Assembly (NCBI RefSeq): GCF_030684895.1
Contig: NZ_JAUXXP010000054.1
Location: 62,001-126,000 of the forward strand
Direction: 5' to 3'
From: Pseudomonas sp.
GTDB taxonomy: Bacteria > Pseudomonadota > Gammaproteobacteria > Pseudomonadales > Pseudomonadaceae
DNA: 64,000 nucleotides
Part shown: positions 56,794 through 64,000 of the stretch, piece by piece
Position numbering within the stretch: the stretch's first letter is position 1
Layout: every line of letters starts with the position of its first letter
Translations under genes and position numbers: made by a program
Notes under the pieces: model-generated
Databases searched by the model: none
Told to the model about the DNA's origin: nothing
What the model saw: only the letters and a program-made list of their open reading frames with translations

Positions 56794-58683
56794 ATGATCG
56801 TTCGATTTAGTTGGCGCCTTTGGGTGGCCATTATTGCGTCTGTTGCTGCGGTGGCCTTCGTTGCAGAAATGGTTAATGTTGATCAAAAAGCGCATACGCA
56901 AAACTTGGTCTGGTTAAAGACAGATAGCTTAAAGTTAGACCGTGATTTCTCCAGTCTTCTGGTGCAGTTGCCCGGTTCGGATGAGAAAAGAGTTGGAGTC
57001 AAGATTTATGATGAGAATAATTGGCAAGTCTACCGAGCTTATCCGAGTGGACATCTGGATGTTTTCTTCAATAATGCAGAAGGTCGTACCCAGCGTTTGA
57101 GCCTATCGGCGGGATGGCGGCGCGATTCCTATCCTATGTTGATGATGTCGGTGCCGGGGCGTCTGTTTTTTGTCGGTTACGATGTCGTGCGCAATGTGCC
57201 GTCTGGACGCAGTCTTTCTGTTACTCAGCCAGGCTTTGATGTATACGAGCTTACCCAGGATACGCAGGGCGAGCCGCGTGTGTTGGCCGCAGGAGTGGAT
57301 CTTGGCGGTGGGCTAGATTCTATTGTTTATGGGCGTGTACTGGGGGAGAAGATCACGCTCTGTGCTGAAAAGAAATGTGCGGATATTAATTCTCGCGATA
57401 AGGTCAAGCAGTGGTCCCTTGATGAGCTCAGTGGTTATGAGTTTGTGGAGGTTGCATTTGGAACTGATTCGGCCTACGCGCTGGTTCGCCAGCAGTGGGA
57501 CGACCGCGTGAATGGCGAACTTACTGCAGATAATTCGAAACTGTTTCTAGCGACCCTTTCTGAAAAGGGAGCTGTTTTAGAGCCTTTAGCTACCAATGGC
57601 ATTCCATACGCTCTTCTTGTTGGCGAAAACAACGCTTCATGGAAAGTAGCCAGCTCGCCAAGCGAGTTGAGTGAGCTGCTGCTGTATGAGTTTTCGCGGA
57701 TGCCTAGCGGTGGTTTGATCAGCTTCGGTGACAATAACCTGGAAGGGCGTGTTGCTTGGAATCAGGTGTACTACCTCAATGGGCTGATTTCTTTAGCGCA
57801 AGATGGACTGGGAATTTCTTCTCCGGAACTAGTAGCCTACGCACGCCAGCGGGTTCGCGCGGAAGTCGATCTAATTGCCCGATTGGCTGAGAGTGATTAT
57901 CCAGGTTATCGGGTAAAGCGTTATTCAATTGATCGAGAACCATTGCTATTTTCTTTGCATCTTGGTCGCATTGCCGATTTGCTCGCGCGAGCTGAACGTG
58001 CGGGTTTGGGATCTTCGGCTGTAACAAGTGCGCTGGCAAAGATCAGGAAGGAGCTGCTTTCTTTTGAGCATACAGTCGAGCATCCAGTTGCTTGTGAGTT
58101 AGCAGAAGTGAGTAATTGTCGAACTCTTTCATACCGTCAAGGATATCCATTCTGGGCTGACGGAGTAAATGTTCCGTTCAACTACGTATCAGGTTATGTT
58201 GGCGGTTTGTTGGCGGTTACCGAGGATACGGTTAGTTATAATTTTGCCGTTGATCTTATGAAGCCACTGCAGGTGGTGGAGAAATTTTCCGAATTACCGC
58301 AGAAATGGCGCTATTGGGCATTCGATGGGCAGGTGGGTTGGAGCTATTCGACAGGCAAGTCGCTAAATACGACAGATTGGGTGGGTAATCATGCGGGGTT
58401 AGATGTTGCGCATATTACGTATCGAAGTATGGATGCCGCTAGTTTAGTAACCCTGTATCAGCGCCGACCAGATGTGGCTGATGCAGTACTGGTTGCTCAC
58501 ATGAAGCAGTTGGTTTCTACAGGAATGCTCCTTCCGTCAGTGAATGAAGCGCTTTATGTTGCGGGTTCGGTTTCGCTTCTTGATGTGAATGTTGCCAAAC
58601 GGTTTTCTAGAAGTGCTCAGGCCTGGCAGATCCAGTCGCAGGTATGGGCGCTATCTGATTTGGTAGGCATTGACAGGCGATAG
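56794..58683 (+). CDS. Unrecognised membrane-anchored, probably periplasmic protein of the O-antigen cluster
   Basis: A 629-residue protein I cannot place. A single N-terminal signal-anchor (WRLWVAIIASVAAVAFVAEM, residues 8-27) suggests a periplasmic body. Residues about 40-270 look beta-rich. Residues about 300-629 are helix-rich with aromatic/Gly turns (GYPFWADGVNVPFNYVSGYVGG; YWAFDGQVGWSYSTGKSLN), reminiscent of the alpha/alpha-toroid of polysaccharide epimerases and lyases such as glucuronyl C5-epimerase. Position between flippase and polymerase genes suggests action on the O-chain in the periplasm. This function is inference only. Confidence 0.75.
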   Translation: MIVRFSWRLWVAIIASVAAVAFVAEMVNVDQKAHTQNLVWLKTDSLKLDRDFSSLLVQLPGSDEKRVGVKIYDENNWQVYRAYPSGHLDVFFNNAEGRTQRLSLSAGWRRDSYPMLMMSVPGRLFFVGYDVVRNVPSGRSLSVTQPGFDVYELTQDTQGEPRVLAAGVDLGGGLDSIVYGRVLGEKITLCAEKKCADINSRDKVKQWSLDELSGYEFVEVAFGTDSAYALVRQQWDDRVNGELTADNSKLFLATLSEKGAVLEPLATNGIPYALLVGENNASWKVASSPSELSELLLYEFSRMPSGGLISFGDNNLEGRVAWNQVYYLNGLISLAQDGLGISSPELVAYARQRVRAEVDLIARLAESDYPGYRVKRYSIDREPLLFSLHLGRIADLLARAERAGLGSSAVTSALAKIRKELLSFEHTVEHPVACELAEVSNCRTLSYRQGYPFWADGVNVPFNYVSGYVGGLLAVTEDTVSYNFAVDLMKPLQVVEKFSELPQKWRYWAFDGQVGWSYSTGKSLNTTDWVGNHAGLDVAHITYRSMDAASLVTLYQRRPDVADAVLVAHMKQLVSTGMLLPSVNEALYVAGSVSLLDVNVAKRFSRSAQAWQIQSQVWALSDLVGIDRR

Positions 58684-58690
58684 TGCTCTT

Positions 58691-60259
58691 ATGGAAAATA
58701 ATATTATGAATTCCGTAATCTTGAGTCAGTTGGTGATCGAGACTCCTTCTCTCTCCATGTTCTTTCTATTCAATGTATTTTGCACATTTCTAGTCGCTGC
58801 GCTCTGTTTGTTAAGATTCTTGAAGTCTGAATATGTTCTGGCGAGGTTGTCATTCTGCTTTGCGCTATTCATTTTTGTGTTCTACCAGGTGCCCTTGGTG
58901 TTGTTCTCTGCGCAAGTTGAGGCTTCACTTCAGTATTATTGGTTTTATGCGTTTACAGTTAATGCTGGGAGTGTGCTTCTAGTTTTGTGGGGTGTCTTCA
59001 GTCGTCGATTGGATGTCAATCAAGATGTGGTTTTTTATTCTGTGCAGCAATTGCGTATTTATTTATTAACGCTTTTTATTGGTTGTGTTTGTTTAGTTGT
59101 CTATCTTTCGGGTGTCCCCTGGACTTGCACCGGCCTGTTTGCGCTGATGTTCGACCCCTGGCTTACATTGCTTGCTCGAGAGTTCGGTGTGAAACTGATC
59201 GGTTCAGGCTTTTCGACTTATCTGTTAGGGGCTTATGCAAACGCGGTTGCGCCAATTTTGGTGCTGCTTTCTGTCTGGTTGATCAGGGAGGCTTTACTCC
59301 AGCGTCGAGTGCTGAATGGTATTGTCGGAATGCTGGGGGGGGTGTTCGCAATAACTGCTGTACTTGTGAGTGGCACCAAAGGGCTTTTAATACCTTCAAT
59401 GCTTATGCTGGTTGTGGGTTGTTACTTCTGGTGTAGAACTTGGTCTTCTCGCATTGTTACCATTGTCTTTGCTGTAGTCTTTGTAATATCTACTCTTGTG
59501 TCCTTCGAGCTGCTGAAAGAGCGTGGTACTAATGTGGGTGGCGCATACGATTTTGCTGCTTGTTCGGTAGAGGTCGGAACCTGTCACCAGAGTCGCGAGT
59601 TGTTGGAATCTATGACTGCTCGTGACTATTCGCTGGGATTGCCGGGCGCTTTTGTCAAGCCGCTTCAGGCGCGGCTAGATTGCTTGTGCGCTGGCGGAGA
59701 CGACACAAGTTGCCCATCAGCTGTCTTGAATGGCTCAATTATGGAGCGAGTTGATAAGCATGAGCGGTCATTGACTTTCATCAGCGCGATATTCAACCGC
59801 ATGTTGGTAGTGCCCTTCCAAGTCTCGATATGGAACTTTATGTATGCCGAGTCCGAGCAGGTTGATGGCCTGAAAACGCTACCTTTTGCTAGGCGTTTGC
59901 TGGGGGAGTCACTCAATATGCCGGAACTGGTTTATCAGAAGTATGGTTCTGTTTACTCTGGTGGTGACAGGACTAGCACGAGTACTGCGCCCACAAGTTT
60001 TTTCCTTGCCTACCCTGCTTATCTAGGATTTGGTGGGTTTTTACTCGCTCTGGCACTCGTCATTGCACTTGATCTATTCCTCGCGAAGTTGGCGCGCGTT
60101 GTCTGTATGTCATTAGTGCCTCTGTTAGTAGGTGCTGTTTTAATCATGTGCATGAATTTTATGACTTCAGATTTTATAACTGTACTTATTTCTCACGGTG
60201 GGGTGGCTGGAATAATAATGCTGCTGATCCATGCGCTATTGCTCAAGAGAGTTTCATGA
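58691..60259 (+). CDS. wzy: Wzy-type O-antigen polymerase
   Basis: A 522-residue polytopic protein with about 10-12 hydrophobic segments and one large loop (about residues 285-420) rich in charged and Cys residues (FAACSVEVGTCHQSR, LDCLCAGGDDTSCPS). Wzy is identified by topology, size and cluster position, not by sequence motif. ATG at 58691 is likely; ATG at 58706 and TTG at 58670 are alternatives. Its end overlaps the next ATG by four bases. The unusual number of Cys in the loop could form disulfides in the periplasm. Confidence 0.72.
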   Translation: MENNIMNSVILSQLVIETPSLSMFFLFNVFCTFLVAALCLLRFLKSEYVLARLSFCFALFIFVFYQVPLVLFSAQVEASLQYYWFYAFTVNAGSVLLVLWGVFSRRLDVNQDVVFYSVQQLRIYLLTLFIGCVCLVVYLSGVPWTCTGLFALMFDPWLTLLAREFGVKLIGSGFSTYLLGAYANAVAPILVLLSVWLIREALLQRRVLNGIVGMLGGVFAITAVLVSGTKGLLIPSMLMLVVGCYFWCRTWSSRIVTIVFAVVFVISTLVSFELLKERGTNVGGAYDFAACSVEVGTCHQSRELLESMTARDYSLGLPGAFVKPLQARLDCLCAGGDDTSCPSAVLNGSIMERVDKHERSLTFISAIFNRMLVVPFQVSIWNFMYAESEQVDGLKTLPFARRLLGESLNMPELVYQKYGSVYSGGDRTSTSTAPTSFFLAYPAYLGFGGFLLALALVIALDLFLAKLARVVCMSLVPLLVGAVLIMCMNFMTSDFITVLISHGGVAGIIMLLIHALLLKRVS

Positions 60260-61413
60260 AGAATCGTCCGCAGATAAAGAAGGTCCTGCATTTAACCCAT
60301 ACGGACATAGAGTTCGACTCTCGAATCCTCAAAGAAATGGGCGCATTGGCCACCGCTGGTTATACAGTCAGTGGTATTGGTGTCGTCCTGGATGAGGGGG
60401 CGCAGAAGACCGCAGTTCCCTTTGAGGCGAACATCACGGCGCTCAATCTGCGCTCGCGTAAGCTGACTTTTCTGCCTCGCACCTTGCGGCATGTCGTCAC
60501 GCTGTTGGAGCTGGTCGGCAAGATGCTGCCACGTGCGGTTCGCGAGCGCCCCGATGTTATTCACTGTCACGACACCTTGGTACTCCCGCTTGGTTGCATC
60601 GTCAAATGTCTGACTGGCGCCAAGCTGGTCTACGACGCTCATGAGCTAGAGTCCAACCGCAATGGGTTGACTAAGCTGCAAGGTGCTTTGACGTTACACA
60701 TGGAAAAACTCCTTTGGCGTTTTGTTGATGCTTTGATCGTGGTGAGTCCATCCATTGAGCGTTGGTACCAAGAGAACATTGGCCCAAAACGCTCGGCGGT
60801 GATTCTAAATGCGCCCTTGTTTTTTGATGCGCGACACCAGGATGAAGATTATTTGCGAAAGACGTTTTCCATACCGGTCGAGAGCAAGATTTTCATTTAT
60901 GTGGGTATCCTCGGTCACGGTCGAGGTATTGATCTGCTGACCGAGGCTTTCAAAGATCCTCAGGTTTCGTCGCATGTGGTGTTCCTCGGTTACGGGGAAT
61001 TGAGCGAGGAACTTAAGCGTCTAGCCGCTCAGCAACCGAACCTGCATGTGCATGACGCCGTACCGCACTCTCAGGTTGTGCCTATCGCGCAATCTGCAGA
61101 CTTTGGCCTGTGCCTGGTTCGGGATGTCTCGCTCAGTGACTATTACTGTCTGCCGAACAAGCTCTTCGAATATTGCTTCGCAGGTGTTCCGGTGTTGGCC
61201 TCAGACTTTCCTGATATTCGCGCATTGCTCGCAGAGTATGGCGTAGGCGAATGCTGTAAACTCCAGGCCCACGATGTTCGCGACGCCATCTTGAGGCTTG
61301 AACGCTCGCAATCAACATTCAAGTTCGCGGATCTGGCACCGTTGAGCTGGCAGGCGCAGGAACTGAAGTTGGTGGAGCTGTACCAGCAGAGCCTGTCGGC
61401 GACCAATCACTGA
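60256..61413 (+). CDS. GT4 glycosyltransferase
   Basis: A 385-residue GT-B glycosyltransferase. LTHTDIEFDSRILKEM opens the acceptor domain, DVIHCHDTL and YDAHELESNR are typical of the WbpH/WbpY-like group, and FIYVGILGHGRGIDLLTEA opens the donor domain. CLPNKLFEYCFAGVPVLASDFPDI carries the EX7E-type signature. ATG at 60256 overlaps the wzy stop; the frame is open from 60148. Likely adds one sugar of the O-unit. Confidence 0.9.
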   Translation: MKNRPQIKKVLHLTHTDIEFDSRILKEMGALATAGYTVSGIGVVLDEGAQKTAVPFEANITALNLRSRKLTFLPRTLRHVVTLLELVGKMLPRAVRERPDVIHCHDTLVLPLGCIVKCLTGAKLVYDAHELESNRNGLTKLQGALTLHMEKLLWRFVDALIVVSPSIERWYQENIGPKRSAVILNAPLFFDARHQDEDYLRKTFSIPVESKIFIYVGILGHGRGIDLLTEAFKDPQVSSHVVFLGYGELSEELKRLAAQQPNLHVHDAVPHSQVVPIAQSADFGLCLVRDVSLSDYYCLPNKLFEYCFAGVPVLASDFPDIRALLAEYGVGECCKLQAHDVRDAILRLERSQSTFKFADLAPLSWQAQELKLVELYQQSLSATNH

Positions 61414-61592
61414 AATTTTGGGGGCATGCTAGTTGTGCGTCATGCCCAGACGGATATATGCAGATTTGGGAAGGGCTGGTGCTCCGGTGCAAATTCGGTG
61501 GTTTCCAGCAGCCCCTCATAGGGCTTGGTGTTCGCCCAGACTACGACCCGCTGTGTCGGTAGCGGGAAAACCTAATTGATACGGGCTGTGTT
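61414..61592 (+). other. Structured 179-bp spacer before the amidotransferase gene
   Basis: Three local inverted repeats are seen: GGGCATG/CATGCCC (61422-61447), AGCCC/GGGCT (61510-61525) and CCCGCT/AGCGGG (61547-61566). There is no coding potential. It may hold a promoter or an mRNA element for the following gene, which has no clear ribosome site. Confidence 0.4.
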
Positions 61593-63416
61593 ATGTGCGG
61601 AATTTTTGGTTTTATTGCCAGGGAAAAAGTTAACAAAGAAAGTTTGATGACGTTGGCTCTACATGCTAGACAGCGTGGGCGTGATTCCAGCGGTCTGATC
61701 TATGCGGATCGTTCGGGTTATCAAGTCAAACGAGCCGACTACGACATCAAAAAGCTGATCTCCCAGGTCAAACCTTTTGAGTCTGCTTTCGTCTTTGGTC
61801 ATAGCCGTTTGATCACTAACGGTCTTTCCGACAACCAGCCGGTTGTTCGTGGCGATATTTGTGTTATCCACAACGGCATCATCGTGAATGATGCTGAGGT
61901 GTGGAATCACATCAAGCCCACCCGTGCTCTCGAAATCGATAGTGAGGTGATTGCTGCCATCACCGAGCAACACCTGGATGAGTCGGGTGACGATCTCGAT
62001 GGATTGGCGCAAAAAGTGCTGAATTTGTGTGTGGGGGTTGTTGCCTGTGCCATTGTTATTCCCCGTTTAGGCAAGGCACTACTGTTCTCAAACAATGGCA
62101 GCCTCTATGTTGGTACAGCTCAGGAGGGGGTCTGTTTTTCTTCGGAAATGTTTCCGCTTAGTCAGATTGGCTGCTCGGATATCAAGCAAGTCAAGCAAGA
62201 CGCCGTTGTCTTGGATTTACCTATTTCCTCAGAGGTCAGTGTTTCCGACGATAATCAGCGTGTTCACAACCTGATTCCGCCTTTTCAATTTATTTCGTCT
62301 GAAGAAAAGCAACTGCTCTATCCTCAGCCGAACCTGCGTCGTTGCACCCGCTGCATTCTGCCGGAGACGATGCCGTTCATCGCTTTCGATGCGGACGGTG
62401 TGTGCAACTACTGCCACACCTACACCCCGCGCAATGTACCGAAGCCAAAGGAAGAACTGTTCAATCTCGTAGAGGGCTACCGTCGCGCCGGTGCTACCGA
62501 CTGTATCGTGCCGTTCTCTGGCGGCCGTGATAGCTGCTACGGGCTGCATCTGATTGTTAAAGAGCTGAAGATGAATGCGGTCACCTATACCTATGACTGG
62601 GGGATGGTGACCGATCTTGGTCGGCGCAATATCAGCCGGATGAGCGCTGAGCTGGGTGTGGAAAACATCATCGTTGCCGACGATATCGCCAAGAAGCGCA
62701 GGAATATTGCCGTCAACCTCAAAGCTTGGTTGAAGGCTCCGCATCTAGGGATGATCAGTATCCTGACTTCCGGTGATAAGCACTTCTTCCGCCATATCGA
62801 GACGGTGAAAAAGCAGACTGGAGTGAGCCTGAACCTCTGGGGGGTTAACCCACTGGAAGTGACTCACTTTAAAGCCGGCTTTCTTGGTGTGCCGCCGGAC
62901 TTCGAAGAGAAACGCGTGTATATGCACGGCTGGCAAAAGCAGATGGAATATCAGAGCTTGCGTTTCAAGGCGATGCTCAAGAGTCCCGGCTATTTTAATA
63001 GCTCGCTGTGGGACACCTTGTCGGGTGAGTACTACCGTAGTTTTACTGAGAAGAAGGACTACTACCACATCTTTGATTACTGGCGCTGGGACGAGAAGAC
63101 CATCGATGACACGCTGATCAACGATTATGGTTGGGAGCTTGCAGTCGATACCAGCACCACTTGGCGTATCGGTGACGGTACTGCAGGTCTGTACAACTAT
63201 ATCTATTACCTCGTTGCCGGTTTCTCTGAGCACGACACTTTCCGCAGCAACCAGGTTCGTGAAGGTGAGATTACTCGCGAGCGAGCACTCGAACTAGTGC
63301 GTGAGGAAAACCGCCCGCGTTACCAGAATATTCGTTGGTACCTCGATGCACTCGGAATGGACTTCACCGAGGTGATCAAGATCGTCAATTCCATCCCGCG
63401 GCTCTACAACGATTGA
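61593..63416 (+). CDS. wbpS: WbpS-like fused class II glutaminase / N-acetyl sugar amidotransferase
   Basis: A 607-residue fusion. Residues 1-230 are a class II glutamine amidotransferase domain with nucleophile Cys2 (MCGIFGF). Residues about 245-607 are a WbpG-type N-acetyl sugar amidotransferase with a Zn-type cluster Cys251, 254, 271 and 274 and the PP-loop SGGRDS (309-314) for ATP. It should convert the C6 carboxyl of an acetamido-uronic acid to the amide, using ammonia from glutamine within one chain. In P. aeruginosa O5 the homologue WbpG is separate; the fused form resembles WbpS. It fits the uronate pathway of wbpABDE. Confidence 0.88.
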   Translation: MCGIFGFIAREKVNKESLMTLALHARQRGRDSSGLIYADRSGYQVKRADYDIKKLISQVKPFESAFVFGHSRLITNGLSDNQPVVRGDICVIHNGIIVNDAEVWNHIKPTRALEIDSEVIAAITEQHLDESGDDLDGLAQKVLNLCVGVVACAIVIPRLGKALLFSNNGSLYVGTAQEGVCFSSEMFPLSQIGCSDIKQVKQDAVVLDLPISSEVSVSDDNQRVHNLIPPFQFISSEEKQLLYPQPNLRRCTRCILPETMPFIAFDADGVCNYCHTYTPRNVPKPKEELFNLVEGYRRAGATDCIVPFSGGRDSCYGLHLIVKELKMNAVTYTYDWGMVTDLGRRNISRMSAELGVENIIVADDIAKKRRNIAVNLKAWLKAPHLGMISILTSGDKHFFRHIETVKKQTGVSLNLWGVNPLEVTHFKAGFLGVPPDFEEKRVYMHGWQKQMEYQSLRFKAMLKSPGYFNSSLWDTLSGEYYRSFTEKKDYYHIFDYWRWDEKTIDDTLINDYGWELAVDTSTTWRIGDGTAGLYNYIYYLVAGFSEHDTFRSNQVREGEITRERALELVREENRPRYQNIRWYLDALGMDFTEVIKIVNSIPRLYND

Positions 63417-63432
63417 CGGGGTGGCGGAGCAT

Positions 63433-64000
63433 ATGAACAAGACGATCTGGTATGTAACGAAGTACTTTTCCCCCAAGACCAGTACCAGCCCAGGGGGCCG
63501 AGGCTGGTTCCTGGTGGATGAGATGAGCCGTGCCGGGCATCAGGTTGTTGTGATCAGTTCGGATTCCAATAATCTGGTGGACCTTCCTGTGCTTCGTGAA
63601 AGGGTAACGGTGCTGGATGAGGGCAGGGTCAAAATCGTTTGGCTGAAAACGATGAAGTACTCGGTCGCCAAATCACTACGTCGGATCTTGAGTTGGTTCC
63701 ACTTCGAGTGGAATCTGTTCTGGCTCAACAAGAGCAAGCTGGAGCGCCCTGACGTTGTGATTGTCTCCAGCTTGTCATTGTTGACCATCCTCAACGGGTT
63801 GTTGTTGCGATTCAAATACCAGTGCCGTTTGGTGTTTGAAGTGCGCGACATTTGGCCGCTTACCATCGTCGAGGAGGGTGGCTTCAGTAACAACAATCCG
63901 TTTGTCAAAGGCTTGTCGTGGCTGGAGCGATTCGCCTACAGGAAGGCGGATGCAATCGTCGGAACTATGCCAAATCTATCCGCACATGTTCGTGCAGAGC
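63433..64000 (+). CDS. GT4 (WbuB-like) glycosyltransferase, partial
   Basis: Cut by the window end after 189 codons. MNKTIWYVTKYFSPKTSTSPGGRGWFLVDEM and the later VFEVRDIWPLTIVEEGG and FAYRKADAIVGTMPNL segments match the acceptor-side domain of WbuB/L-fucosamine-transferase-like GT4 enzymes. GGCGGAG precedes the ATG. The donor domain is outside the window. Confidence 0.87.
   Translation, partial: MNKTIWYVTKYFSPKTSTSPGGRGWFLVDEMSRAGHQVVVISSDSNNLVDLPVLRERVTVLDEGRVKIVWLKTMKYSVAKSLRRILSWFHFEWNLFWLNKSKLERPDVVIVSSLSLLTILNGLLLRFKYQCRLVFEVRDIWPLTIVEEGGFSNNNPFVKGLSWLERFAYRKADAIVGTMPNLSAHVRAE

Noticed and set aside
61480..61580. Possible cobalamin riboswitch (CCGGTGCAAATTCGG-like text)
   Set aside because: There is no B12 box or full core, and the downstream gene has no link to cobalamin.

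Overview
The window is a chromosomal segment of a gammaproteobacterium of the genus Pseudomonas, but not a close copy of P. aeruginosa. The evidence is gene order: recQ / diguanylate cyclase / DUF2804 / MarR; plcP-agt / cyaB / DUF962 / AraC / trkH; cpxR / spy-like / cpxA; rnm-yciO-trpS-scpA-scpB-rluB; mupP-ubiG / MTA deaminase / mtnA / gyrA / serC / pheA / hisC / tyrA-aroA / cmk / rpsA / ihfB / O-antigen genes. These blocks follow the order I know from Pseudomonas. The tyrA-aroA fusion, the 922-residue GyrA and the high-GC codon use agree with this.

Layout. 1-9.8 kb: a YecA-like protein, RecQ, a membrane diguanylate cyclase, DUF2804, a MarR/MFS efflux pair, a FimV-like protein and a SelT/W/H-family redox protein. 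9.8-16.6 kb: a DMT exporter with a coupled 20-codon upstream ORF, an AraC regulator, a plcP-agt pair preceded by a clear double Pho box (phosphate-starvation lipid remodelling), adenylate cyclase CyaB, a DUF962 protein and a second AraC-type regulator. 16.6-24.1 kb: two tandem TrkH potassium transporters, a YkgJ protein, a nitroreductase, the envelope-stress system CpxR / Spy-like / CpxA with a CpxR box and an intercistronic hairpin, and YciI. 24.3-30.2 kb: housekeeping genes for RNA turnover, tRNA charging, chromosome condensation (ScpAB) and 23S pseudouridylation. 30.2-36.3 kb: a second diguanylate cyclase, YciK, MupP (cell-wall recycling), UbiG, and a divergent pair for methylthioadenosine salvage. 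36.5-48.7 kb: gyrA with a structured leader, the aromatic amino acid/serine/histidine supercluster, cmk, rpsA and ihfB. 

Between pheA and hisC sits a 740-bp insertion: a DUF559 endonuclease-like gene bracketed by two related, oppositely oriented short elements of about 150-170 bp, each with its own terminal inverted repeats. This is the most unusual structure I see here.

48.7-64 kb is the start of an O-antigen locus placed, as in P. aeruginosa, after ihfB. WbpA-WbpB-WbpD-WbpE make a UDP-2,3-diacetamido-uronic acid. An AT-rich block follows (acyltransferase-SGNH fusion, Wzx-type flippase, a membrane-anchored protein I do not recognise, Wzy-type polymerase). Then come a GT4 glycosyltransferase, a WbpS-like fused glutaminase/amidotransferase and a partial GT4 glycosyltransferase cut by the window end. 

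I found no tRNA, rRNA, CRISPR array, prophage or intact insertion sequence.
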